Virus record (IMG/VR): IMGVR_UViG_3300035703_003858
Span: 1 to 33,587 of that record
Source: a virus
Length of the DNA stretch: 33,587 bases
Strand: one strand, 5' to 3'
A program made the translations under genes and the position numbers. The notes under the pieces were generated by a model. It saw nothing but the letters and a program-made list of their open reading frames with translations. It had not been told where the DNA came from and did not search any database. Shown here one piece after another: positions 15,599 to 22,990 of the stretch (position 1 is its first letter; every line of letters begins with the position of its first letter).

Positions 15599-17030
15599 CC
15601 TCGTCTCCGGTATCTTCTTCACTGTCCTCTCCAAAGCTCAGACCGAATTTTTCGGCCTTGGCCTTCTCGGCTACGATTTCTGAAAAGACGTCGTCCAGCG
15701 ACCTCCCCTGCTCGGAGATGATCTCTGTTCGAGACTTGAGCCCGGCCTCGAGCGCCAGGATGTTGGCCTTGGTGTCTTTGAGCGGGTCAACCCAGGCCCA
15801 GCGCCTGGCGACCCACTGCGGCGAGTCAAAGCGGTCCATGTTGACCGTTGTGATTTTCGTGAATTTCTTGGAAAGCACCGCTCCCGTCAACCACTTCGCG
15901 TAGACGGCCTCACACAGGTTCTCAACCAGCCAGTTTTGCAGGCACACGTAGTGGTCACGCTCTTCGAGAAGACTCGAGCGGAGCGACGAGTAGCTGACGC
16001 TTTCGACGTCGTTGGCCAGCGAGTTGTAGGAGATGCCAAGCCCCGCCGAGATGCCGCGCAAACAGGCCTTCACGAAGGGGCCGAAGTTTCCGGCCGGGTG
16101 CTCGGGGTTCCAGGGCTCAAACTCGACCCCTTCCGGCAGAAGCTCGAAGGCTCCCGGCTCGGCCTTTTGGATGACGTTTCCCTCTTCGTCGGGCTTGAGG
16201 TCGTCGCCGACATAGCCAGCGCCGCCGGTCTGCTTGAAAAAGCCCATCTTGGTGCTTGCGACCCGGGCTGCGACCAGCTCGGCCTCCTCGTAGCCGCCAA
16301 GCATCTTGAGGCGACTCATGGCCGTGTGGATCCAGGGCACGCCGCGGGTTTGTTGCGGCATGTCCTGCATGAAGACGTGCAGGATCTCGCCGGCCGGGAT
16401 GCGCCGGTAGTGCCGGCCTGCCACCACCTCGCCCGTGTCGCGACCTGACTTGAAGTAGTAGGCAGTCGGCTTTCCCCACTCGTCGAGCTCGACTCCCATC
16501 GAGATGAGCCTCTCGCCCTTGCTGTCTGAGAGCTTTTCGTCAAGCAGGGCCGGGTCGATCACCTGCAGCGCCAGACCGTAGGGGTAGCGCTCGCCGTAGA
16601 CAAAGCGAAGGAAAGCCTCGCCGTCGCGCGCCACCCCCTGGAGCACAAGGCGCTGAACATCCCGCCAGGAAAGCCTGCCGGTAACGTCGCAGCTGCCCTT
16701 CTTGCCCCAGCGGCGAAACTGCTCCTCGATCTCGTCGTTGAGGGCCGTGTCGATTTCGCCCTGAACCTTGAAGGCGCACCTGAGCTGAATGCCCTTGGGG
16801 CCGACGACGTGCGTGTTGAGGAGCGCGAGAAAGCGCTTCACGTAGTCGTTGTTTTGCGCCAGATCGCGCGAGCGGCCCCTTAGCCTCGAAAGAGAGGCAA
16901 GGATGTCTTTGTCGTAGGGGGTGTCAGCCCCCCAGCCTGCCGCCTGCAGCCGGGAGGTCTTGGCGGCGTCAAAAACTCTCTTTTGGACCTTCTCTTTGCG
17001 CCCGAGAAAGACTCTGGAAAACCAGCCCAC
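15555..17030 (-). CDS. Portal protein (lambda family)
   Basis: A 491-aa portal of the lambda gpB family, a dodecameric ring at the capsid vertex for DNA entry and exit. Hallmarks are the N-terminal basic patch, RGRSRDLAQNNDYVKRFLAL, HVVGPKGIQLR, and the stretch GISAGLGISYNSLANDVESV (the conserved lambda-portal motif), ending in an acidic tail. GTG 17030 is the start, 7 nt past the stop of the small gpW-like gene. Lambda gpB is 533 aa. Confidence 0.93.
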   Translation of the reverse strand: MGWFSRVFLGRKEKVQKRVFDAAKTSRLQAAGWGADTPYDKDILASLSRLRGRSRDLAQNNDYVKRFLALLNTHVVGPKGIQLRCAFKVQGEIDTALNDEIEEQFRRWGKKGSCDVTGRLSWRDVQRLVLQGVARDGEAFLRFVYGERYPYGLALQVIDPALLDEKLSDSKGERLISMGVELDEWGKPTAYYFKSGRDTGEVVAGRHYRRIPAGEILHVFMQDMPQQTRGVPWIHTAMSRLKMLGGYEEAELVAARVASTKMGFFKQTGGAGYVGDDLKPDEEGNVIQKAEPGAFELLPEGVEFEPWNPEHPAGNFGPFVKACLRGISAGLGISYNSLANDVESVSYSSLRSSLLEERDHYVCLQNWLVENLCEAVYAKWLTGAVLSKKFTKITTVNMDRFDSPQWVARRWAWVDPLKDTKANILALEAGLKSRTEIISEQGRSLDDVFSEIVAEKAKAEKFGLSFGEDSEEDTGDEGEAEATQSDEQYLS

Positions 17031-17036
17031 GCGTTT

Positions 17037-17294
17037 TTAAAACCTCACGAGGACTTGGCGGGGAGAGGGCAGGTCACCGCGTCTCATGCGTGCTTCGAGC
17101 CGAGCTATCTCTTTTTGGTAGTAGTCTTTTGCTTTGAGAAGCTCAGGCAGCGGGATTTTGTCGAGCCGGCGCTTTCCGAGGTTGGTCTCGATCTCAAAAG
17201 AGGCGACGTCGCTGCCGACGCGGCCGGCAATCGTAGAGTCGATGGCAGCCGAGATCTCACGAGCGCGCTCGAGTGCCTCTTTGACCTCTTCCAC
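17037..17294 (-). CDS. Small head-tail joining protein (gpW-like)
   Basis: An 85-aa protein starting at GTG 17294, which overlaps the terminase stop as TAGTG with GGAG six bases before it. The chain begins with a charged helix (EEVKEALERAREISAAI), then a beta strand with FEIETNLGKRRLDKIPL and a terminal helix LLKAKDYYQKEIARLEARM. This helix-strand-helix order and position between large terminase and portal match lambda gpW (68 aa), which seals the portal. A longer frame runs upstream into the terminase gene but is Arg/Pro-rich and not used. Confidence 0.7.
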   Translation of the reverse strand: MEEVKEALERAREISAAIDSTIAGRVGSDVASFEIETNLGKRRLDKIPLPELLKAKDYYQKEIARLEARMRRGDLPSPRQVLVRF

Positions 17295-19138
17295 TAGTTT
17301 CTCCAGGCGTTCACAAAGCCGACGCCACTTGGCCGCTTCTTGAGGAGGACCTTTTTTTTCTCGCTCGCCTTGCCGTGGGCGTCTCTCAGGCGCTCCATCC
17401 TCTGGGTGATCTCGCGAAAAAGCGGGTTGAGGATGACGGCGGCCGCGTGCGCGTAGACGGCCGTGTCGAGAGCTTCGTTGCGACGGTGCCGCGGCAGCTC
17501 CCACACCTTGACGGGGTGGCCATTTTGGTAAGTAATCTTCACGCGTTCTGAGGTTAGCTGTTTATAGTAATCACCAGAAAGCGCCATGGGGAAATGTATG
17601 TAGCCGGGGCCTGGGTCTGAAAGCTTGAGCCTCTGGTAGAGGAGAGTCTTCCCCTCGTCGACTCCAAGCGGATAAAGCACCACCTCGCGCCCGTCAGAGG
17701 GGCTTTTGCGTCTGGTCGGCGCACCGACGACAGGCCTTCCCGTGCCGCGCATGCCTTTTACGGCAAACACCCTCTGGCCGGTCTTGCCGCGCACGTAGTC
17801 GTAGACGATCTTGGTGTTGTCGCCCGCGTCGACGGCGGTTGCCACCACCCGGACGGGAAAGCCCCACTCGTGGCGAAACTCTTTTGCCCTAAGCTCGTCG
17901 AGCTGAGCCCAGGGGGCGTCGGTGGCGACGTCCCCCCAAAAGACATAGTAGCCGATGACCCAGGCCTCCCAGTCCTCGCCGTAGCCGATGACGTGGGCCT
18001 CGAGCCGGTCGTCTTGGACATCGACTCCAAGACAAAGCACCCTGACCCCTGCCGGCACCTCGGCCGCGTAGTCTTCGGCTCTGGCAGAAAGCAGACTGCC
18101 GGCCACCGTGTCGACCTCGTCCTCGTAGGGCTCGCCGAGAAAGGTGTTGTAGAAGACCTTCATCTTCTCGGTGTCGCGCTGGGCTGCCATGTACTCGTCA
18201 GCCGTCTCGCCAAAAGAGACCCACGGCGAGTAGAGGGCCGAGACATGAAAGCCGACACTTGCCCCCCGTCTGTCGGGATCAAGACAGCGCCAGCGACCGG
18301 CCTTGAGGGCTGTCAATTTGTGGCCGTCGTAGATCGCCCCCGCACACTCCTGGCAGCGGTAGAAGGCTGTCTCAGTCCTGGCCTCCTCCCAGACCACCCC
18401 CTCCCATTCAAGGACGATAAAGGCCCGGCAGTGGGGACAGGGCAGCTCGAAGACGTGCCGCCTTGAGGCCTCGTAGAGGCGGTTGATCTTGGAGGTCCGA
18501 CGGTCCCGCGAGGGCGAGCTGGCGGCGATAAATTTTCGGTTGTAGAAGGTCGACGAGCGCTTTCGCGCCAGATCCAGCGGGTTTCCCTCAGAGCCGGCCG
18601 AGTCGGGCATCCGGTCGACCTCGTCGGCATAGACGATCCTGATCGGCCGTGACGAGAGCGAGGCGGGCGAGTTGGCGCCGGCAAGCGAGATGTGACCGCC
18701 GGCAAAGCGCTTGTGCAGCATGGTGTTGGAGGAGTCCTTGGCCTTGGGGTCTTCGACGATCTTGGCAAGGACTTTTGCGTCGCGAATCATGGTGGCAAGC
18801 CGGTCTTTGCTCCAGATCTCGGCCAGCTCCAGCGTGGGCAGCAGCACCAGCTGGGGGCTTGGCTCCTGGTGGGTGTAGTAGCCGATGCAGTTGAGGAGAA
18901 ACTCGGTCTTTCCGACCTGGGCTGCGGCCTTGACGATGACCTCTTTGACCTCTGGTGCCTTGACGGCCTCCATGATGCCGCGAAGATAAGGCACAGCGTC
19001 GGTGCGCCAGCGGCCTGGCGAGGCCGAGGCCTCGCCTGAAAGGACACGGTAGCGCTCGGCCCAATCGGAAATTGAGAGCCGCGGCGGCGGGGCAAAGGCC
19101 TCGCGAAAGACAGAAAGCAGCTCCCCTTCTGCCCTCAA
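17294..19138 (-). CDS. Terminase large subunit (lambda gpA family)
   Basis: A 614-aa packaging motor ATPase and nuclease. The Walker A-type segment KAAAQVGKTEF (~residue 70-80) and a Walker B-type IRIVYADEVDRMP (~170) are visible. A zinc-ribbon-like pair of CxxC motifs (LPCPHCRAF and YRCQECAGA) lies near 235-265. The RNase H-like nuclease begins at VLCLGVDVQDDRLEAHVIGY (~365). This is the GpA/lambda type rather than the P2 gpP type. TTG 19138 is the start, overlapping the small subunit stop as TTGA and preceded by GGGGAG. Length fits (lambda gpA 641 aa). Confidence 0.93.
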   Translation of the reverse strand: MRAEGELLSVFREAFAPPPRLSISDWAERYRVLSGEASASPGRWRTDAVPYLRGIMEAVKAPEVKEVIVKAAAQVGKTEFLLNCIGYYTHQEPSPQLVLLPTLELAEIWSKDRLATMIRDAKVLAKIVEDPKAKDSSNTMLHKRFAGGHISLAGANSPASLSSRPIRIVYADEVDRMPDSAGSEGNPLDLARKRSSTFYNRKFIAASSPSRDRRTSKINRLYEASRRHVFELPCPHCRAFIVLEWEGVVWEEARTETAFYRCQECAGAIYDGHKLTALKAGRWRCLDPDRRGASVGFHVSALYSPWVSFGETADEYMAAQRDTEKMKVFYNTFLGEPYEDEVDTVAGSLLSARAEDYAAEVPAGVRVLCLGVDVQDDRLEAHVIGYGEDWEAWVIGYYVFWGDVATDAPWAQLDELRAKEFRHEWGFPVRVVATAVDAGDNTKIVYDYVRGKTGQRVFAVKGMRGTGRPVVGAPTRRKSPSDGREVVLYPLGVDEGKTLLYQRLKLSDPGPGYIHFPMALSGDYYKQLTSERVKITYQNGHPVKVWELPRHRRNEALDTAVYAHAAAVILNPLFREITQRMERLRDAHGKASEKKKVLLKKRPSGVGFVNAWRN

Positions 19139-19431
19139 ATGACCTCTCCCCTGGAAAGCTCGCCCAGGGCATCGTCGATGGCCCGAGTGAGCACCTCTTC
19201 GACCTCGGCTGGCTCACCAAGCAGAGCCAGGGTGGGCGCTTTCGACGCTGGGATCGCAAGAAGCCTCGCCTTGGCCGCCATGACGGCCGCCTTCCAGAGC
19301 TTTTTCACCTCGTCGACTGGCACGAGCTGGCGCTCTTTCTCGAGCAGCTCGAGCTCGAGCTTGTCGGCTCTCACCTTGGTGAGCCGCACCTGCTCGGCCT
19401 CGAGGGCTCCTCCTTTGTGTTCTTCCCTCAA
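19135..19431 (-). CDS. Terminase small subunit (putative, no HTH)
   Basis: A 98-aa protein starting at TTG 19431, which overlaps the recombinase stop as TTGA with GGAG upstream. A GTG at 19476 would add 15 residues but overlap the recombinase by 49 nt. The sequence follows the middle part of Nu1-type small terminases: an EAEQVRLTKVRADKLELELL helix, KERQLVPVDEVKKLWKAAVM, then AKARLLAIPASKAPTLALLG. The N-terminal winged-helix domain that Nu1 uses to bind cos is missing. DNA recognition may therefore be provided by another protein, perhaps the recombinase whose HTH lies just upstream. That last point is speculation. Confidence 0.7.
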   Translation of the reverse strand: MREEHKGGALEAEQVRLTKVRADKLELELLEKERQLVPVDEVKKLWKAAVMAAKARLLAIPASKAPTLALLGEPAEVEEVLTRAIDDALGELSRGEVI

Positions 19432-21020
19432 AGCCTCACTCCGGTGGAGGTTTGCAACCGGACAGTCGGCAGCCACCTGGTGTCGACCTCGGCGTCGTCG
19501 ATTTTGAGATAGGCGTAGGTCTGGTCGACGGCGCTGTGATTCATTTTGAGCTGGATACTACGGATATCGGTGCCGTCTTCGTAGGCAAACTTGGCCCACG
19601 AGACTCTGAGACTGTGGGCTCTTCTTTGGCTTCTCCCGGCAGTGATCGGGGTGATGCCGGCCTTGTCGAAAAGGACACTGATGCGGCGACAACTAGTCGA
19701 AATGCCAAGCGGCTTGTCCTTGACCTCGAGAGAGGCCGAGAAAAGGTAGGCCTCGGGAGGGGCGTCGTGAAAGTAGCGCTCGATATAGGCCTCGACCATG
19801 TCGGCGACTGGCTTTGAGACGCCGACTGTGTAGCGATCGGCGTTGGCCTTGCTTTCAATGGCGAGGCTTTTGCCGCGGCGTGTCTCGAGGAGGTCGCACT
19901 TTCTGAGCGAAAGAAGCCCGCTGTGGCGCATGCCGACTCCAGCCAAGAGGTAGACGGCCAAAAGATCGCGGTGGGCCTTCCAACGCTGGGGGATGTTCAA
20001 AGGCGGCGTCGACTTTAAGATCTCCTGGGCCGTGGCGATGACCTTGGCGGTTTCGTCTCGGGTGAGCGCCTCGGTCTGGACCTTCCTCTCGATCTTTGGA
20101 ACCTTGAGCCTTTGAAGCGGGTTTTTGGGGATCTCCTCTTCGCCAGCGCAAAACTGCATGAAGGCTTTGACGGCCGACAGCTCGCTGGCGATGGTGGCCG
20201 GCTGCTTGCCAAGCTCGGTTCGGTACTGCTTGAAGGCCACGACGCTTTCCAGCGTGAACTTGTCGAGACGGTCGGCGGGGCTTTTGAGCACGCTGGCAGC
20301 AAAGCTTCGGTAGGTGCCAAGGTGCTTGCGGTAGAGCTTGGCGGTGGCGGGCTTTCTTTGGCCGGAAAGAAAGATCTCGAGAAGCTGCTCGAGCCTCTCT
20401 TCGGGCGTCTCTGCGAGGTTTCCAAGCCTGGCAAGGCTTGGGGCCGGCTCGGACTTGTCGCTCTCCACCTTACGCGCAAGCGGTCGCTGGTGGCCGCGCG
20501 TGTAGCGGTGGGCGGCGCTCACCGACACGCCGTACTTCTTTGCCAAGGCCTCCAGCGTTGCGCCCTCTCGCCTCTCGCGCTGCATGTCGGAGATAAAGCT
20601 TTTGCCGTGGGCCTCGGCGATGCTCGGCAGCCGTCGGGGGCGGAGCTTTTTCTGATGAGTGTTCATGACCCCAGTGAGAAACGAGCTGGTCATCTGCTCT
20701 TTGGGATCAAGCAGCAGGTTTTCATCAAGCAGCCGCACGTAGAGGCCGTCTTTCCTGCGCTTCTCGTAGAGTTCGACGAAGAGGTCGATGTCGAGCCTGG
20801 GGTGGTTCAGGCCATCGATCACCACCACACTGCGGTCTTCGGCCGTCAGCATGAGCGAGCGAAAGGAGGTATTCTTTTCGAGTACCACCCGCACCTTGTT
20901 CATGCGCTCGTCCAGGTGCGGCAGCATCTTGCCCGGATGCCGCCTCTCCTCCTGCGTCCGGTAGATCCGCTTCATCTCCTCCAGTGAGCCACCAAGCGAC
21001 ACGTAGTAGATCGTCAGCAC
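19428..21020 (-). CDS. Chimeric recombinase: resolvase-like domain fused to tyrosine recombinase
   Basis: A protein of about 530 aa from GTG 21020 (strong GGGGAAGGAG site upstream; longer frame not used). Residues ~1-140 resemble a serine resolvase: TIYYVSLGG for the start strand, VVVIDGLNHPRLDID in place of the usual DRLGR motif, then DGLYVRLLDENLLLD. The catalytic arginines are missing (Tyr for R8). Residues ~148-178 are a resolvase-type HTH (LEALAKKYGVSVSAAHRY). Residues ~200-300 form a SAM-like core-binding domain. Residues ~320-510 are a complete tyrosine recombinase catalytic domain, with R365 (GMRHSGLLSL), K391, H469 and R472 (HSLR), H495 (NHS) and Y504 (QTYAYLK). It heads the late operon. 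Roles could be multimer resolution or integration. Confidence 0.88.
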   Translation of the reverse strand: MLTIYYVSLGGSLEEMKRIYRTQEERRHPGKMLPHLDERMNKVRVVLEKNTSFRSLMLTAEDRSVVVIDGLNHPRLDIDLFVELYEKRRKDGLYVRLLDENLLLDPKEQMTSSFLTGVMNTHQKKLRPRRLPSIAEAHGKSFISDMQRERREGATLEALAKKYGVSVSAAHRYTRGHQRPLARKVESDKSEPAPSLARLGNLAETPEERLEQLLEIFLSGQRKPATAKLYRKHLGTYRSFAASVLKSPADRLDKFTLESVVAFKQYRTELGKQPATIASELSAVKAFMQFCAGEEEIPKNPLQRLKVPKIERKVQTEALTRDETAKVIATAQEILKSTPPLNIPQRWKAHRDLLAVYLLAGVGMRHSGLLSLRKCDLLETRRGKSLAIESKANADRYTVGVSKPVADMVEAYIERYFHDAPPEAYLFSASLEVKDKPLGISTSCRRISVLFDKAGITPITAGRSQRRAHSLRVSWAKFAYEDGTDIRSIQLKMNHSAVDQTYAYLKIDDAEVDTRWLPTVRLQTSTGVRL

Positions 21021-21422
21021 CCGACTCTGCTCCTTCCCCAGCACCCTTTTGCGAATAAATAGCGGCCGATCCCTCCCCCTTTCTTCGTCGTGAGAAGTAG
21101 GAGGTAATGCCCTGTTACTCCGAGGCGGGCGAACGGCACCAAAGATGAGACGCGAAACCCTTGAGCCACAAGGACAGCTTCCGCACAACACAGCTTTCTG
21201 ACGGGAAATGGACCTATCCAGCTAAGATAGCAGAGAAAAGATGGCTGGCTTAGCGATTCCCCCAAATGCCGGCAGGATTCCGACTATGTGCACACAAAGC
21301 GCGCAAACGGGTCCTTTCCCACCCCCCTTTTGCGGTGCCGGCGGCGCCGCGCCCCCTCCCTAGAGAATAAAAAAATTCGCTGAAAAGCCGCTGGGATGAG
21401 CAGGTCGCTAACCAAAACAGGC
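21021..21422. other. Non-coding region upstream of the recombinase
   Basis: About 400 nt with no convincing gene. It should hold the promoter of the long minus-strand late operon. An inverted repeat CTATC-N7-GATAG lies at 21214-21230, and GCTAAG (21221-21226) pairs with CTTAGC (21249-21254). These could be recombination or regulatory sites. A GC-rich hairpin (21332-21350, GCGGTGCC and GGCGCCGC) lacks a T-run. No att core could be proven because no integrated copy is available for comparison. Confidence 0.4.
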
Positions 21423-21462
21423 TTGACGCCTTACCTTGGCGGTATTACTTATATGGTAATAC
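21423..21462 (+). promoter_or_regulatory. Promoter and operator of the AbrB-VapC operon
   Basis: A -35-like TTGACG (21423-21428) and a -10-like TACTTA (21446-21451, 17-nt spacing) lie upstream of the antitoxin. A perfect inverted repeat, GTATTAC (21442-21448) and GTAATAC (21456-21462) with a 7-nt spacer, covers the -10 region. Antitoxins of this type repress their own promoters, so this is the expected operator. The ribosome-binding site GGAGG is at 21467-21471. Confidence 0.65.
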
Positions 21463-21478
21463 AAACGGAGGCGACGTC

Positions 21479-21733
21479 ATGACGTCCCGCATCACGTCCA
21501 AAGGCCAAGTCACCATCCCCAAAGAAGTCCGCGACGAGCTCGGCCTCACCCCAGGCACGAAAATCGGCTTTAAGAAGATCGGCGACAAGTATGTCCTCGT
21601 GAAGGAGGTCGAGTCCGCCGAGGACGACTACCTCGCCGGGTGGGTTGGAAAGGTCGAGCCCCTCGAGCCCGGTCAAACCGTCGACGAGATCATCGACGAC
21701 ATGCGGGGAGGCCGCCCCAGTGATCGCCGTTGA
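21479..21733 (+). CDS. vapB: AbrB/SpoVT-type antitoxin (VapB-like)
   Basis: An 84-aa antitoxin. Residues ~1-45 are a swapped-hairpin AbrB DNA-binding domain with the hallmark SRITSKGQVTIPKEVRDELG and LTPGTKIGF. The C-terminal ~35 residues are acidic and would wrap the toxin. ATG 21479 follows GGAGG. It overlaps the PIN toxin by 14 nt. The inverted repeat over its promoter fits autoregulation. Confidence 0.9.
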   Translation: MTSRITSKGQVTIPKEVRDELGLTPGTKIGFKKIGDKYVLVKEVESAEDDYLAGWVGKVEPLEPGQTVDEIIDDMRGGRPSDRR

Positions 21734-22142
21734 TACCAACGTCCTACTCGACGTCCTCGTGCGCGGTGCCGAGCACGAGGAAGTTTCTCGCAAGGCTCTG
21801 CTGGCCGCGCGCAAAGCCGGATCACTCGTCACCTCAGAGATCGTCTACGCCGAAATCGCCGCCCAGCTTGGCGGCGAGGCCAAGACGATTGACGCCTTCT
21901 ACCGTGACGCTGGCCTCGAGCTGGCCCCCTCCACGCGAGACGTCCTGGCCCACGCCGGAGCCGCGTGGAGGGCTTACCGGCAGCGCGGCGGCAAGCGGAC
22001 ACGCATGGCCGCCGACTTTCTCATTGGCGCCCATGCGCTTGCTAACGGAGGGGCGCTGCTGACGCGCGACGTGGACTTCTATCGGACTAACTTTGCAAAG
22101 CTGCGCGTGATCGATCCATCCGAAGGATGCGACATAATATGA
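21720..22142 (+). CDS. vapC: PIN-domain toxin (VapC family)
   Basis: A 140-aa PIN ribonuclease, start GTG 21720 with GGGGAGG upstream, inside the end of its antitoxin gene. Acidic metal-site residues are visible: D5 in VDTN, E45 in IVYAEIAA, D in MAADFLIGAHA and D in TRDVDFY. VapC toxins cut tRNA or rRNA and stop translation until the antitoxin neutralises them. The stop overlaps the ATG of the next small gene, so the operon continues. Confidence 0.92.
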   Translation: MIAVDTNVLLDVLVRGAEHEEVSRKALLAARKAGSLVTSEIVYAEIAAQLGGEAKTIDAFYRDAGLELAPSTRDVLAHAGAAWRAYRQRGGKRTRMAADFLIGAHALANGGALLTRDVDFYRTNFAKLRVIDPSEGCDII

Positions 22143-22252
22143 GACTTGAGGGACAGACGCGCCAAATCAACGTCGGCAACGAGTACACGGTCTGCCGACA
22201 CAGAGCGCGGTGCCCCATTGCTTGCTGGTGGAAGGAAGAACTGAGCCCGTGA
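22139..22252 (+). CDS. 37-aa cysteine-containing small protein (unknown)
   Basis: A 37-codon frame from ATG 22139, which overlaps the VapC stop, to TGA 22250-22252, which overlaps the next start as GTGA. The tight overlap on both sides supports translation. It has three cysteines, two tryptophans and a basic centre (TVCRHRARCPIACWW). It resembles no family known to me. A truncated remnant is an alternative, but the coupled arrangement argues for a used gene. Confidence 0.5.
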   Translation: MRLEGQTRQINVGNEYTVCRHRARCPIACWWKEELSP

Positions 22253-22539
22253 AGGTGACAAAAGACGCCAAGCTAGACGTCGCATACATCAAGCTCCGCG
22301 CCGGCAAGGTCGCATCCACGGTCGAGCTGCGCCCAGGCATCTTGTTCGACCTTGACAAGAACGGCCAGGTGCTTGGGATCGAGGTGCTAGCATTGAGCCA
22401 ACTCGCGCCGCTGCTCAAATCAAGCGGCTCAAGCGGTCCAGCCGCCCGAGCGCGTAGGCAGCAGCCAGGCAGCAGACGGCAAGAAAACGCGGAAAACCGA
22501 AGGTCATCGACAGCAGCGCAGCGGTCGTCAAATCGTTAG
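22249..22539 (+). CDS. DUF2283-family protein
   Basis: A 96-aa protein starting at GTG 22249, coupled to the 37-aa gene. The first ~60 residues fit the DUF2283 pattern: KVTKDAKLDVAYIKLR, then PGILFDLDKNGQVLGIEVL. The C-terminal ~35 residues are Arg/Gln/Ser-rich and probably disordered. DUF2283 proteins are often next to small toxin-like genes and may act as antitoxins, but their biochemistry is not settled. Here it is the last gene of the AbrB-VapC operon. Confidence 0.75.
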   Translation: MKVTKDAKLDVAYIKLRAGKVASTVELRPGILFDLDKNGQVLGIEVLALSQLAPLLKSSGSSGPAARARRQQPGSRRQENAENRRSSTAAQRSSNR

Positions 22540-22560
22540 TCTTTGTCGCAATCTAACCAG

Positions 22561-22577
22561 CGACGGGCGCCCCGTCG
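22561..22577. terminator. GC-rich stem-loop between convergent genes
   Basis: CGACGGG-CGC-CCCGTCG is a perfect 7-bp stem with a 3-nt loop. A second overlapping stem, CCCGT-CGTC-ACGGG, follows and leads into GGGCTTTCTT. It lies just past the DUF2283 stop and at the end of the minus-strand gene remnant. A terminator for one or both directions is plausible, but there is no long T-run. Confidence 0.4.
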
Positions 22578-22835
22578 TCACGGGCGGGCTTTCTTCACTC
22601 TGTCGATATATGCGGCAAGCTCCGAGTCGTCGGTCGGGATAGAGCCAAACTGCTGCTCCAGGTCGGACGCAAAGGATCTCGACCAAGCGTAGAGATCGTC
22701 GAGCACGACTTTAGAGCGCGTCTCATCTCTTGCCTGCTGAGGGCGCTGCTTTTTCAGGTCGCCAACGGAAACGCCCCAGCCCTCGGCGATAAACTTTAGC
22801 TTCTCCTCGTCAGAGGAGACGGGAGAGACAAGTCT
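22578..22835 (-). pseudogene. Open frame with no start codon, probable gene remnant
   Basis: An open frame of 85 codons ending at TGA 22580-22578. It has natural-looking composition (KLKFIAEGWGVSVGDLKKQ, then VLDDLYAWSRSFASDLEQQF), but there is no ATG, GTG or TTG before codon ~40, and an in-frame TAA lies at 22838-22836. It therefore looks like the 3' end of a gene whose start was lost, or one using a rare start. GVSVGDLKKQ could be from a small helix-turn-helix protein. Function unknown. Confidence 0.4.
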
Positions 22836-22935
22836 TTAGGGTCTGGTTAACTATTTGTTTTTTGAAAAGAAATCAGACGGATCTGTCTGCCATCACGCCA
22901 GAATCACCTCAAGCGGATTCACTCTCGTGCCGACA

Positions 22936-22961
22936 AGTATATAGAGTATGATATATATACT
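22936..22961. promoter_or_regulatory. Inverted repeat upstream of the second VapB (operator)
   Basis: AGTATATA (22936-22943) and TATATACT (22954-22961) form perfect 8-bp arms around a 10-nt spacer, 29 nt upstream of the antitoxin ATG. The AT-rich sequence can also serve as a -10 element. Operators of this form are usual for RHH-type antitoxins. Confidence 0.6.
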
Positions 22962-22990
22962 CGTCTTCCTGGAGTGAAGAGAGAAACCCG

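Noticed and set aside
21014-21265. An 83-codon minus-strand frame ahead of the recombinase
   Set aside because: It covers the expected promoter region and overlaps the recombinase start, and no family pattern was seen.
21332-21350. Rho-independent terminator
   Set aside because: The stem is good, but neither side has a T-run and its place upstream of two divergent operons does not call for one.
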